Source: Rhizobium phaseoli (lineage in GTDB: Bacteria > Pseudomonadota > Alphaproteobacteria > Rhizobiales > Rhizobiaceae). Taken from it: DNA of 64,000 nucleotides. The notes beneath the pieces are model-generated. The model searched no databases. It was given only the letters and a program-made list of their open reading frames with translations, and was not told where the DNA came from. The stretch lies in assembly GCF_003985125.1 (NCBI RefSeq), contig NZ_ML133565.1:602417-666416 (forward strand), in the 5' to 3' direction. Both the position numbers and the translations under genes were made by a program. Shown here one piece after another: positions 43,017 to 53,800 of the stretch. Each line of letters opens with the position of its first letter. Position 1 is the stretch's first letter.

Positions 43017-46000
43017 ATGAATCGCAACGCTCGTCGGTGGACTTCGCGCTCACTCCTCGTTGATTCGCTATTTCCCCGGTGGTTTGCAGCCGGCGAGACA
43101 GTGAGGCCGCGCAAGCCTGCCGAAAAGCACGCGGACAGTGCTCAACTTGCGGCATCCGCGCATACTGCGGATAAAAACAAGCTTGATGGCAAGCTTGTCG
43201 ACGATTCCAACAATAACCCGGCGTTCGCCGAGCGCGAGGCGGAACATCGCACGGGCGTGATCGCCGACCCTGACGTTCAGGACAGTATCACTCACCCACT
43301 GCCGCCCTTGTCCGACCCTTTCGCAGCAGATCGCGAGCCCGCAGACCGGCAAGGTAACAGCGTTGCGTCTCGGTTTTTTACCTATGGGCCGGGCTTTGCG
43401 GGATTCAACGTGCACGCGAACGGAGTGGCATTCGGACCTCAATCGCCGCTTTATCGCAGCTCCGGCGGGATGAGCCTCATTGGCGACGATCCACTGGCGC
43501 CTTATCTGCCGCAGAGCCCGGCGCCGACAGGTTCGGGGCAGAATTCTGCGGTGGCCGGTGAGCGTGCGCACTCGGGCAAAGTCGTCATTCTCGAATCGAG
43601 CCCGTCAGCGCAGGGGAGTGCACAGCATGCCGGAGCGAATTCCCTGGCCTTTGGCATGCCCTTTGGTGTGTGCGGGTGCGGCTACTATACGTCCCCGACG
43701 CGCATTCTCGATTGGGCTCATGGCGGCGCCCTGCTCCAACAGGACGGTCAATTGCCGGGGACCAAGCTGACCGAGGGGCCGGACTTTGTATCGACGGCCA
43801 AGCGGGCCATCGCCGCCTCGATCAGCGATCCGCTTCTCGATCGTAGCCTGTCTCCCCTCTCGGGCTGGAACGGAACAGCAAGCTGGACGGAAACAACGGC
43901 CTTGAACGGATCGTTGCCAGGCGGCGGAGAGACCGGAAAGGGCACCACCACGAAGGGCTCCGGCATCCTTTCCGGCTCGGTGACGACGCCACCCGCACCT
44001 TCTACGCAGCGGTCGCTGACTACACAAAGTCTGGCAGTCACGGCGGCGGCGGCCAGCAACGCGATCGTCCTGGAAAACCAGAAGCAGGGTAACCCAGAAA
44101 GCGAGTGGGGCATCGACGGTGCCGGCAGTACGAACATCGAAGGGTTTGCGACCGATATCAGCGTCGACAACGGCAAGACGATCAGCTTCAAAATCAACAC
44201 CAATTCCACCAACTACCGGATCGATATCTACCGGCTCGGCTATTATGGCGGCATGGGGGCGCGCAAGGTCGCGACCATGCAGCACACCGGCTTGCAAACC
44301 CAGCCAAGTCCATTGCGCAATTCCACCACCGGCACGGTCGATGCCGGCAACTGGGCTGTCTCGGCGTCGTGGACCGTTCCCGACGATGCCGTTTCAGGCG
44401 TCTATATCGCCAAGCTCGTCAGACAGGACGGCACCTTTGGCGAAAATCAGATCCCGTTCATCGTGCGCGACGACGGCAGCCAAAGCGACATCGTCTTCCA
44501 GACCGCCGACGAGACCTGGCAGGCTTACAACGGCTGGGGTGGCGCAAACCTCTATGGCGGCAACGGGCCGGCGACAGGGCAGGGTGCTGGTCGCGCCTAT
44601 GCGGTCAGTTACAACAGACCGATTGCGACCCGCGGCGGGGTCGGCACTTATGCCGGCCCGCAGGACTATCTATTCGGCGCCGAATACGCCGGCATCTACT
44701 GGCTGGAACAGAACGGCTATGATGTTTCCTACATGTCGGGTGTCGACGTCGACCGCTACGGCAGCCTGTTGCTCAATCACAAGACATATATCGATGCCGG
44801 GCACGACGAATATTGGTCCGGTCAACAGCGTACCAATGTCGAAGCCGCGCGTGATGCCGGCGTCAACCTTATGTTCTGGAGCGGCAACGAGGTCTATTGG
44901 CGCACCCGCTGGGGCAATGCCTACAGTGCCGACGGCACGCCTTATCGCACCTTGATCACCTACAAGGAGACATGGGCCAACTCCGGCATCGATCCTTCCA
45001 ACGAATGGACGGGCACCTTCCGCGATCCACGCTTCAGCCCACCCGCCATCGGCGGCGGAAACCCGGAAAACTCACTGACCGGACAGTTGTTCAAGGTCGA
45101 CGATGTCGGCAACAATCTCGGCGCGATCACCGTCGGCTATGACGACGCCAACCTGCGCTTCTGGCGCAATACGAGCGTCGCCAATCTTCAGCCTGGCCAG
45201 ACGGCAACGCTCACCAAGAACTATCTCGGCTACGAGTGGGACGAAGCGCCCGATAACGGCTTCGATCCGGCAGGTCTTGTCAAGCTGTCATCGACGACGC
45301 TTCCGGTCAGCACCTATTTGCTGGACTACGGAAACACGACCGGTAATGCGACCGCCACCCACAATCTGACTCTTTATCGGGCGCCGAGCGGTGCACTGGT
45401 GTTCGGCGCCGGCACGGTCTACTGGACATGGGGCCTGAGCGACAATCACGACAACGAGGCGACACCGACCGACCCCCGCGTGCAGCAGGCGATGGTCAAC
45501 CTGCTCGCCGATATGGGCATTCAGCCGGGAACACTGCAATCCGGGCTCGTCGCCGCAACCGCCTCTTCGGATCATACTGCACCGACCTCGGTCATCACGG
45601 TTCCCGCCACGGCGACCGTTGGATCCAGCGTGACGATTACCGGCACCGCAGCCGACACCGGCGGCGGGGTCATCGCCGCGGTCGAGGTTTCAACAGACAA
45701 CGGGGCGAGCTGGCATCCGGCGACGGGCGATGAGAACTGGACTTATACCTGGTCACCGCAGACCGCAGGCACCTATACCATCCGGTCTCGCGCAGTCGAC
45801 GATAACGTCAACCTTGAAACACCCTCGGCGGGACGAACGGTCACCGTCAGCGGGCCGAATTACACCTCTCTCTTCGGTGCGGCGACGCCGGCGGTCGTCA
45901 ACACCAACGATACTTCAGCCGTTGAACTCGGCGTCAAATTCCAGACCTCGGCGGCAGGCACCGTCACCGGCATTCGTTTCTACAAGGGCGACCTGGATAC

Positions 46001-49000
46001 GGGCACGCATACCGGCTCGTTGTGGTCGAGCACCGGTACGCGGCTTGCGACCCTCACCTTCACCAACGAGACGGCCAGCGGCTGGCAGACCGCCTATTTC
46101 ACGAGTCCGGTGACGCTGACGGTTGGCCAAACCTACACGGCGTCTTACCACACGAACAGCGGTCACTATTCGACCACCACCAACTACTTCACCTCAAATG
46201 TGACCAGCGGTCCGCTGACGGCACCGGCCAGCGGCAACGGCGTTTACCGCTACGGCAGCAACAGCCAGTTACCCACGAGCACCTTCCAGTCGACGAATTA
46301 TTGGGTCGATGTGATGTTTACGACGTCGGCCTCGAACACGACGCCGACGGCGGTTGCCGATACGGGGGATGCGACCGAGAAGGGTGGGGTGGCCAATGGT
46401 TCGGGCGGCGTGGTTGCCAGCGGCAACGTGTTGACCAATGACACCGATCCGGATTCCGGTGACACCAAGACGGTGACCGCGGTCAAATTCGGCGCGACGT
46501 CGGGCACGCTCGGCTCGGCACTCGCCGGCACCTATGGCAGCCTCGTTCTGAATGCATCGGGGACTTACAGCTATACGATCAACGAGACCAATACCGCCGT
46601 CCAGGGACTGCGGCAGTCGACCAACACGCTGAGCGATGTCTTCAACTATACGATGCGCGACACGGCCGGCGCCACCGCCACGGCAAACCTGACCGTCACC
46701 ATCCATGGCGCCAATGATGCGCCGGTGCTGGCCGTTCAGACGACGACCCAGAACGCCACGGTTGGCTCCGCCTTCTCCTTCACCCTGCCGACGACGACTT
46801 TCAGCGATGTCGACAGCGGCGAGACCCTGGCCTATTCGGCAACGGCCGCCGATGGCACGGCGCTGCCGTCATGGCTGAGCTTCAACACCTCGACGCGGAC
46901 CTTCTCCGGCACGCCGACGACAGGCGGCACTTATGGCGTCAAGGTGACGGCGACCGACCTTGGCGGTCTTGCCGCCAACGAGACCTTCAACATCGCCGTG
47001 TCGGTGCCCGGCAATACGACGCCGACGGCGGTTGCCGATACGGGGGATGCGACCGAGAAGGGCGGGGTGGCCAATGGTTCGGGCGGCGCGGCTGCCAGCG
47101 GCAACGTGCTGACCAACGATACCGATCCTGACGCCGGTGACACCAAGACGGTGACGGCCGTCGTCTTCGGGGCGACGTCGGGCACGCTCGGCTCGGCACT
47201 CGCCGGCACCTATGGCAGTCTCGTGCTCAATGCATCGGGTGCTTATACCTATACGATCAACGAGACCAATGCCGCCGTTCAGGCGCTGCGCCTGTCGACC
47301 AACACGCTGAACGATGTCTTCAGCTACACGATGCGTGACAGCGCCGGTGCCACGGCCACGGCAAACTTGACCGTCACAATCCATGGCGCCAACGATGCAC
47401 CGGTGCTCGCCGTCCAGACGACGACGCAGAATGCCACGGTCGGCTCCGCCTTCTCCTTTACCTTGCCGACGACGACATTCAGCGATGTCGACAGCGGCGA
47501 GACGCTGACCTATTCGGCAACGGCCGCCGACGGCACGGCACTGCCTTCCTGGCTGAGCTTCAACGCCTCGACGCGGACCTTCTCCGGCACGCCGACGACT
47601 TCAGGCACTTACGGCGTCAAGGTGACGGCGACCGACCTTGGCGGTCTCGCCGCCAACGAGACCTTCAACATCGCCGCATCGACGGCGGCGACGACCTACA
47701 GCCTGTTCTCCGCCTCCAGCACGCCGGCCCAGACCAACCTCAATGATGGTCAGCAGCTCGAACTCGGCGTCAAGTTCACCTCGAACGTTGCCGGGGATGT
47801 CACAGGCATCAGGTTCTATCGCAGCGCCAACGACAACGGCCAGAACGTCGTCGACCTGTGGAGTTCCACCGGCACCAAACTTGCCACCGCCACTTTCACC
47901 AACACCACGGCGAGCGGCTGGCAGACGGCGAACTTCGCAACGCCCTTCACCATTGCCGCCAACACGACCTATGTCGCGTCCTACCACACCACAGGGGCCT
48001 ATGTGGCGACGGCCAATTTCTTCACGACTGCCGTCACCAGCGGCCCGCTGACGGCGACAGCCAGCGGCAATGGCGTCTACCGCTATGGCGGCTCCGCCAC
48101 CGCTGGCATTTTCCCAAATGCCACTTTCGGTGCTACCAATTATTGGGCCGATGTGGTCTTCCGTCCGGGATCGGGCACGCCTGGCAATACGACGCCTACG
48201 GCAGTTGCCGATACAGGAGACGCGACCGAGAAGGGCGGGGTGGCCAATGGTTCGGGCGGCGCGGCTGCCAGCGGCAACGTGCTGACCAACGATACCGATC
48301 CTGACGCCGGTGACACCAAGACGGTGTCGGCAGTCAACTTCGGCGCGACGTCGGGCACGCTCGGCTCGGCACTCGCCGGCACCTATGGCAGTCTCGTGCT
48401 CAATGCATCGGGTGCTTATACCTATACGATCAACGAGACCAATGCCGCCGTTCAGGCGCTGCGCCTGTCGACCAACACGCTGAACGATGTCTTCAGCTAC
48501 ACGATGCGTGACAGCGCCGGTGCCACGGCCACGGCAAACTTGACCGTCACAATCCATGGCGCCAACGATGCACCGGTGCTCGCCGTCCAGACGACGACGC
48601 AGAATGCCACGGTTGGCTCCTCCTTCTCCTTTACCTTGCCGACGACGACATTCAGCGATGTCGACAGCGGCGAGACGCTGACCTATTCGGCAACGGCCAC
48701 CGACGGCACGGCACTGCCTTCCTGGCTGAGCTTCAACGCCTCGACGCGGACCTTCTCCGGCACCCCGACGACGACAGGCACCTATGGCGTCAAGGTGACG
48801 GCGACCGACCTTGGCGGCCTCGCCGCCAACGAGACCTTCAACATCGCCGTGTCGACGACATCATCGACCAGCTATAGCCTGTTCTCCGCCTCCAGCACGC
48901 CGGCCCAGACCAACCTCAACGACGGTCAGCAGCTCGAACTCGGCGTCAAATTCACGTCGAACGTTGCCGGGGATATCACCGGCATCAGGTTCTATCGCAG

Positions 49001-49358
49001 CGCCAACGACAACGGCCAGAACGTCGTCGACCTGTGGAGCTCCACCGGCACCAAGCTCGCCACCGCCACCTTCACCAACACCACGGCGAGCGGCTGGCAG
49101 ACGGCGAACTTCGCAACGCCTTTCTCCATTGCCGCCAACACGACCTATGTCGCGTCCTACCACACCACAGGGGCCTACGTGGCCACCGGCAATTTCTTTA
49201 CGACCCCCGTCACCAGCGGCCCGCTGACGGCGCCCGCGAGCGGAAACGGCGTCTATGCTTATGGCGGCTCTGCCACCACAGGTCTCTTCCCGACCAGCAC
49301 CTTCAATTCAGCCAATTACTATGCCGACGTCGTGTTCCGGCCGCAGCTCGCCGCATGA
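43017..49358 (+). CDS. Giant dimethylformamidase-like/DUF4082 protein 1
   Basis: 2113 aa from the ATG at 43017 (GAGAGGTG seven bases upstream; an earlier ATG at 42984 has no good site). Residues 1-345 are low-complexity Ser/Ala/Pro/Gly-rich with no signal peptide. About 348-845 match the N,N-dimethylformamidase large-subunit C-terminal-like domain: YRIDIYRLGYYGGMGARKV, GHDEYW (595-600), FWSGNEVYW (620-628). An Ig-like module follows (about 858-946), then DUF4082 (950-1101), VCBS and putative-Ig pairs (1106-1329 and 1331-1554), DUF4082 (1559-1716), another pair (1722-1945) and DUF4082 (1950-2109). It ends VFRPQLAA. Likely extracellular, exported by the neighbouring type I system; the reaction, if any, is unknown. 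Confidence 0.85.
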   Translation: MNRNARRWTSRSLLVDSLFPRWFAAGETVRPRKPAEKHADSAQLAASAHTADKNKLDGKLVDDSNNNPAFAEREAEHRTGVIADPDVQDSITHPLPPLSDPFAADREPADRQGNSVASRFFTYGPGFAGFNVHANGVAFGPQSPLYRSSGGMSLIGDDPLAPYLPQSPAPTGSGQNSAVAGERAHSGKVVILESSPSAQGSAQHAGANSLAFGMPFGVCGCGYYTSPTRILDWAHGGALLQQDGQLPGTKLTEGPDFVSTAKRAIAASISDPLLDRSLSPLSGWNGTASWTETTALNGSLPGGGETGKGTTTKGSGILSGSVTTPPAPSTQRSLTTQSLAVTAAAASNAIVLENQKQGNPESEWGIDGAGSTNIEGFATDISVDNGKTISFKINTNSTNYRIDIYRLGYYGGMGARKVATMQHTGLQTQPSPLRNSTTGTVDAGNWAVSASWTVPDDAVSGVYIAKLVRQDGTFGENQIPFIVRDDGSQSDIVFQTADETWQAYNGWGGANLYGGNGPATGQGAGRAYAVSYNRPIATRGGVGTYAGPQDYLFGAEYAGIYWLEQNGYDVSYMSGVDVDRYGSLLLNHKTYIDAGHDEYWSGQQRTNVEAARDAGVNLMFWSGNEVYWRTRWGNAYSADGTPYRTLITYKETWANSGIDPSNEWTGTFRDPRFSPPAIGGGNPENSLTGQLFKVDDVGNNLGAITVGYDDANLRFWRNTSVANLQPGQTATLTKNYLGYEWDEAPDNGFDPAGLVKLSSTTLPVSTYLLDYGNTTGNATATHNLTLYRAPSGALVFGAGTVYWTWGLSDNHDNEATPTDPRVQQAMVNLLADMGIQPGTLQSGLVAATASSDHTAPTSVITVPATATVGSSVTITGTAADTGGGVIAAVEVSTDNGASWHPATGDENWTYTWSPQTAGTYTIRSRAVDDNVNLETPSAGRTVTVSGPNYTSLFGAATPAVVNTNDTSAVELGVKFQTSAAGTVTGIRFYKGDLDTGTHTGSLWSSTGTRLATLTFTNETASGWQTAYFTSPVTLTVGQTYTASYHTNSGHYSTTTNYFTSNVTSGPLTAPASGNGVYRYGSNSQLPTSTFQSTNYWVDVMFTTSASNTTPTAVADTGDATEKGGVANGSGGVVASGNVLTNDTDPDSGDTKTVTAVKFGATSGTLGSALAGTYGSLVLNASGTYSYTINETNTAVQGLRQSTNTLSDVFNYTMRDTAGATATANLTVTIHGANDAPVLAVQTTTQNATVGSAFSFTLPTTTFSDVDSGETLAYSATAADGTALPSWLSFNTSTRTFSGTPTTGGTYGVKVTATDLGGLAANETFNIAVSVPGNTTPTAVADTGDATEKGGVANGSGGAAASGNVLTNDTDPDAGDTKTVTAVVFGATSGTLGSALAGTYGSLVLNASGAYTYTINETNAAVQALRLSTNTLNDVFSYTMRDSAGATATANLTVTIHGANDAPVLAVQTTTQNATVGSAFSFTLPTTTFSDVDSGETLTYSATAADGTALPSWLSFNASTRTFSGTPTTSGTYGVKVTATDLGGLAANETFNIAASTAATTYSLFSASSTPAQTNLNDGQQLELGVKFTSNVAGDVTGIRFYRSANDNGQNVVDLWSSTGTKLATATFTNTTASGWQTANFATPFTIAANTTYVASYHTTGAYVATANFFTTAVTSGPLTATASGNGVYRYGGSATAGIFPNATFGATNYWADVVFRPGSGTPGNTTPTAVADTGDATEKGGVANGSGGAAASGNVLTNDTDPDAGDTKTVSAVNFGATSGTLGSALAGTYGSLVLNASGAYTYTINETNAAVQALRLSTNTLNDVFSYTMRDSAGATATANLTVTIHGANDAPVLAVQTTTQNATVGSSFSFTLPTTTFSDVDSGETLTYSATATDGTALPSWLSFNASTRTFSGTPTTTGTYGVKVTATDLGGLAANETFNIAVSTTSSTSYSLFSASSTPAQTNLNDGQQLELGVKFTSNVAGDITGIRFYRSANDNGQNVVDLWSSTGTKLATATFTNTTASGWQTANFATPFSIAANTTYVASYHTTGAYVATGNFFTTPVTSGPLTAPASGNGVYAYGGSATTGLFPTSTFNSANYYADVVFRPQLAA
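47011..48183 (+). repeat. Internal 1173-base repeat, copy 1
   Basis: One VCBS + putative-Ig + DUF4082 block of the giant gene. It aligns to the next 1160 bases with the same phase (period 1173 = 391 codons). Long stretches are identical, for example 47080-47150 against 48253-48323; the few differences cluster at the block edges. Confidence 0.8.
48184..49345 (+). repeat. Internal 1173-base repeat, copy 2
   Basis: Second copy of the same three-domain block, ending just before the C-terminal tail FRPQLAA. Differences from copy 1 are mostly single bases. An older, more diverged copy of the VCBS + putative-Ig part lies at 46336-47010 without a DUF4082 behind it, so the array grew in at least two steps. 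Confidence 0.75.
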
Positions 49359-49460
49359 CGGAAAGGATAAGGTCAGGGAGCGGTTTCGCATGAGGTTAAT
49401 ACGGTGTAAATGCGGGTCGCAGCGAGGGGAACTGCCTCCGCTGTCGTTCAAGGGACTCCG

Positions 49461-50642
49461 ATGAATAAGGAGCGGCTCCCGGTAACCGTACTGGCCGGCT
49501 TCCTCGGCGCCGGCAAGACGACGCTGCTCAGCCATGTCCTGAATAACCGCCAAGGCCTGCGGGTCGCGGTCATCGTCAACGATATGAGCGAAGTGAACAT
49601 AGACGCCAGTCTCATTCGCGACGGCGGCTGCAACCTGTCCCACACCACGGAGACATTGATCGAGCTCAGCAATGGCTGCATCTGCTGTACCCTGCGCAAC
49701 GACCTTCTGACGGAAGTGCGACGACTGGCCGAAAAGGGCCGATACGACTATCTGCTGATCGAAGGAACGGGCATTGCCGAGCCGCGCCCTATCGCGGCAA
49801 CCTTTTCCTTCCGCGACGAGACCGGCGTCTCGCTCTCCGATTTTGCTCGCCTCGACACGATGGTGACCGTTGTCGACGCTGCAAGCCTCCTGGCCGATTA
49901 CAGCAGCGCCGATCTGCTTGCCGACCGCGGCCTGCAGAGGGACGGCGAGGACCGGCGCACCCTTATCGACTTGCTGGTCGACCAGATCGAGTTTGCCGAT
50001 GTCGTAGTGATCAACAAGATCTCGGACGCGAACGAAGAGACCCGCGCCGAAGTCCGCAAAACGGTGGCTGCCCTCAATCCGGATGCCCACCAGGTGGAGA
50101 CGGATTTTGGCAGGATTTCTCTCGAAACCGTTCTCAATACGGGCCTCTTCGATGAAGCAAAAGCCGCCGCGCATCCTTTGTGGCACAAGGAATTGTACAG
50201 CCCGGGGAAGCATGTTCCTGAGACGGAGGAATACGGGGTATCGAGTTTCGTCTATCGCACGAGGCGTCCTTTCGACCCGATGCGGTTTCGCGCATTTCTC
50301 GATGCGCCCTGGCCGGGCGTGTTGCGTGCCAAGGGCCATTTCTGGCTCGCCACGCGCCCACGCCACGTGGGCCTGATGTCGGCTGCCGGGATCCAGCGGC
50401 GCTGCGAACCCATGGGGCTGTGGTGGGCAGCCGTGCCCCGGCAGGACTGGCCGGACCATCAGCAATTTCATCGGCACCTTCAGAGCCGATGGGACAATGC
50501 TTGGGGCGATCGCCGGCAGGAATTGGTTTTTATCGGCGTAGACATGGACGAGACCGGTGTGCGGACTGCACTGGACGGATGCCTCGCGAGCGCCGATCCG
50601 CGCGACTGGGCCACCCTCGAAGATCCGTTTCCGGCCTGGTAG
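49461..50642 (+). CDS. CobW-family GTPase / metallochaperone 1 (COG0523)
   Basis: 393 aa from the ATG at 49461, preceded by AGGGACTCCG; the frame is open to 49410. G-domain: Walker [12 protein letters not shown] (13-23), [10 protein letters not shown] as switch region, and NK in VVVINKIS replacing the normal NKxD aspartate by serine. The metal-binding CxCC motif is C73-I-C75-C76 in [13 protein letters not shown]-terminal CobW_C blocks are [22 protein letters not shown] and [15 protein letters not shown]0523 proteins insert zinc, cobalt or iron into target enzymes. It is 102 bases downstream of giant protein 1 and 183 bases upstream of giant protein 2. No Zur-type palindrome was seen upstream. 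Confidence 0.9.
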   Translation: MNKERLPVTVLAGFLGAGKTTLLSHVLNNRQGLRVAVIVNDMSEVNIDASLIRDGGCNLSHTTETLIELSNGCICCTLRNDLLTEVRRLAEKGRYDYLLIEGTGIAEPRPIAATFSFRDETGVSLSDFARLDTMVTVVDAASLLADYSSADLLADRGLQRDGEDRRTLIDLLVDQIEFADVVVINKISDANEETRAEVRKTVAALNPDAHQVETDFGRISLETVLNTGLFDEAKAAAHPLWHKELYSPGKHVPETEEYGVSSFVYRTRRPFDPMRFRAFLDAPWPGVLRAKGHFWLATRPRHVGLMSAAGIQRRCEPMGLWWAAVPRQDWPDHQQFHRHLQSRWDNAWGDRRQELVFIGVDMDETGVRTALDGCLASADPRDWATLEDPFPAW

Positions 50643-50721
50643 CTCGAGCGGCGCAGGATAGCGCGTGCGTGTTAACCGGCTCGACCAGCCGGGATGCGGT
50701 GAGGATTATCACATCGACGTA

Positions 50722-50736
50722 TGGGTGTACCACCCA
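50722..50736. promoter_or_regulatory. Short inverted repeat upstream of giant protein 2
   Basis: TGGGTG and CACCCA flank TAC (50722-50736), about 90 bases upstream of the start at 50826. It could be an operator or the base of a small stem; no regulator is assigned. Confidence 0.3.
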
Positions 50737-50825
50737 CATACCCCTGATTGCTGTCGTCCGTTCCATGGCGAAAGCTGGCAGGATGAAGTCTTCCAGGGTC
50801 GATCGACGGAATGGGGACGCCGCTG

Positions 50826-53800
50826 ATGCGGAGAATTCATGTCAGTAATCGTGAGTATTTGAGTATATTTGGTGGAGCGTTGAGTATCTGTCGTGCGCCC
50901 CCTTCCTGGAGTGCAACCCTTGGACCGACGACAGTCGTGTCTTCGACGGGTACTGACGGGTCCCCGGGTTTTGCCAGTCAGGGTAGCGCAACCGTTCAAT
51001 CCTCCTTCACCGGCACGGTCACGTCTTCCCTGATATCACCAGGCGACGTGCAATCGTCCCCTCGATCGTCGACAGCGATGCCGGCGCCTGCGGCCGATGG
51101 CGGCGCGCGGGACACATCCACGAAAACGGCGTCGGCTGCAGCGGTCTTCGACACGTCCTCCTCGACATCTGAGCGCACCGTGCTTGGCCCGGATCCGTAC
51201 GAGGAGGCTGCGACGCTGCCTGCCGCTCCCGCGCTGACGGGTGTTACGAGCGGTACCGACAGCGGCAGCGGCGAAACGGCAGCAGCTGTTCCTTCTTCCA
51301 GCAGTGTCGCCGCGGCTTCGCTGCGCCTTCAGACCTCGGTTGCATCCCTCTCGGTCGCGCCGAGCTCGGGCTCGTCTGCTGAGACGACAGCGGCCCCGAC
51401 AGCACTGGCGGCTCCAGCGACGGCTACGCCTGTGGCGACGCCCAACAAGATCGCACTCGAAAACCTGAAGCAGGGCAACCCGATCAGCGAATGGGGGCTG
51501 GAGGGCGACGGCAACGGCACCATCCAGGGCTTTGCCACCGAAATCAGCACCAATATTGGCCAGACGGTCGATTTCAAGATCGCCACAGACTCCACCCATT
51601 ACCGCATCGATATCTACCGTATGGGTTATTATGGCGGGCTCGGCGCGCGCAAGGTCGACTCGATCGAGCAGCAGCTGACCACGGCGCAGATCCAGCCGCA
51701 CCCGATCGTCGACATGTCGCTCGGCCTTATCGACTGCGGCAACTGGTCGGTCTCAGCGAGCTGGCAGATTCCAACGGACGCGGTCTCCGGCGTTTATTTC
51801 GCCAAGCTGGTGCGCGAGGATGGCACCGAGGATGCCAGCATCATCCCCTTCGTCGTGCGCGACGACGCCTCGACCAGCAATATCGTTTTCCAGACGTCGG
51901 ACACCACCTGGCAGGCCTATAATGCCTGGGGTGGCGCCAGCCTCTATTACGGCGAAGTGCCCGTCGATCCCGCAAACATGATCGGCTACCTGCCGCCGAA
52001 CTGCAGTTGCGGCCTGCAGGCCATCGGCCGCGCCTCGGCGGTCAGCTACAACAGGCCGATCATCACCAATACGAGCCCGATCGGCGGCTCGCATGATTAC
52101 ATCTTCGGCGCCGAATCCTCCGCCATCTCCTGGCTGGAGCAGAACGGCTACGACGTATCTTATATTTCAGGCGTCGATGCGGCGCGCAGCGGCAGCCTGC
52201 TGCTCAACCACGATGCCTATCTCTCCGTCGGACACGACGAATACTGGTCGGCCGAACAGCGTGCCAATGTCGAGGCCGCCCGCGATGCCGGCGTCAATCT
52301 CGCCTTCTGGAGCGGCAATGAGTGCTACTGGAAGGTGCGCTGGGAAAGCAGCATCGACGGCAGCGGCCAGGCCTATCGCACCATGGTCTGCTACAAGGAG
52401 ACCTGGGGCACGAGCACGGATCCGAGCAATGTCGGCACCGGCACCTGGCGCGACCCGCGTTATGCCGATCCGGGGCAGGAGCCGGAGAATTCGCTGACGG
52501 GAACGATGTTCCAGGTGGACAGCTACCGCCAGGATACGATCTCCATCCCCTACGACTATTCGAACCTACGCTTCTGGCGCAACACCGATGTTTCGGAGCT
52601 GCACGAGGGCGATACCTACAATCTGGTGCAGAACCTGCTTGGCTATGAATGGGATTCCGATGTCGAGAACGGATTCCGTCCGGATGGACTGATCAACCTT
52701 TCGCTGTCGACGGTTTCGGTGAGCACCTATCTGCGCGACTACGGCACCACGGTCGGCGATGCGGTGGCGACCCACAGTCTGACCATGTACCGGGCGGCCA
52801 GCGGCGCGCTGGTCTTCGGCGCCGGCACCGTCTTCTGGTCCTGGGGCCTGAGCGACAACCACCAGGGCCCGACGACGTCGACCGATCGCAACGTGCAGCA
52901 GGCGATGGTCAACATGTTCGCCGACATGGGCATCCAGCCAACGACGCTGGATGCGAGCCTGATCCTGGCGACACAATCGACCGACACGCTGAAACCCACC
53001 TCGACGATCAGCTCGCCGCTCGTCGGCGCAAGCTTCCTCGAAGGCCAGCATGTGACGATCACGGGCACGGCGCAGGATTTCGGCGGCGGTATCATCGCCG
53101 GCGTCGAAATTTCCACCGATGGCGGCCAGCACTGGTTCAAGGCGACGGGCCGGGAGAGCTGGAGCTATAACTGGGTCGTGCAGGCGAGCGGCACCTATAC
53201 GATCATGTCGCGCGCTGTCGACGACAGCGTCAACATGGAGGCCCCCTCGGCCGGCAAGCAGGTCACCGTCACCTTGCCGGGCACCCAGGGCCTGTGGACG
53301 CTGGCGGACAAGCCCGCCGTCGAAATGGCGATCGATCGCGATTCCGTCGAGCTCGGCCTGCGCTTCCAGGCGACGACGGCAGGCTATGTCGAGGGCATCC
53401 GCTTCTACAAGGGTTTCTACAATATCGGCGACCATGCCGTCAGCCTCTGGAGCGCCGACGGAACGCTGCTGGCAACGGGTGTCTCCGTCGGTGAATCGCT
53501 CTCCGGCTGGCAGACGGTGATGTTCTCCAGTCCGATCCAGATTACGGCCGGCACGACCTATGTGGCCTCCTATCACACCAACGGCTACTACTCCGCCACC
53601 GACAACTATTTCGGCGGCACCTATGCCAGCGGCGCGCTGAAGGTCGTCGATGGCGGCGGCGTCTACGCCTATGGCGACAATGCCGGCATCTTTCCCGGCC
53701 AGAACCTCGGCACCGGCACGAACTACTGGGTTGACGTGGTCTTCGACGCCGGCCCCAACAGCGCGCCGGTCGCCACCGACGATACGGGGCTGACGCTCAC

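Noticed and set aside
47601..48557. Minus-strand open frames over the giant-gene repeats
   Set aside because: They recur at each repeat copy because the sense repeats are near-identical, and they have no ribosome binding site.
46336..49345. CRISPR-like regular repetition
   Set aside because: The repeats are long, in frame and protein-coding, not short repeats with unique spacers.
49359..49460. Zur-type operator in front of the first CobW gene
   Set aside because: No GTTAT-n-ATAAC-like palindrome was found; zinc regulation is therefore not claimed.
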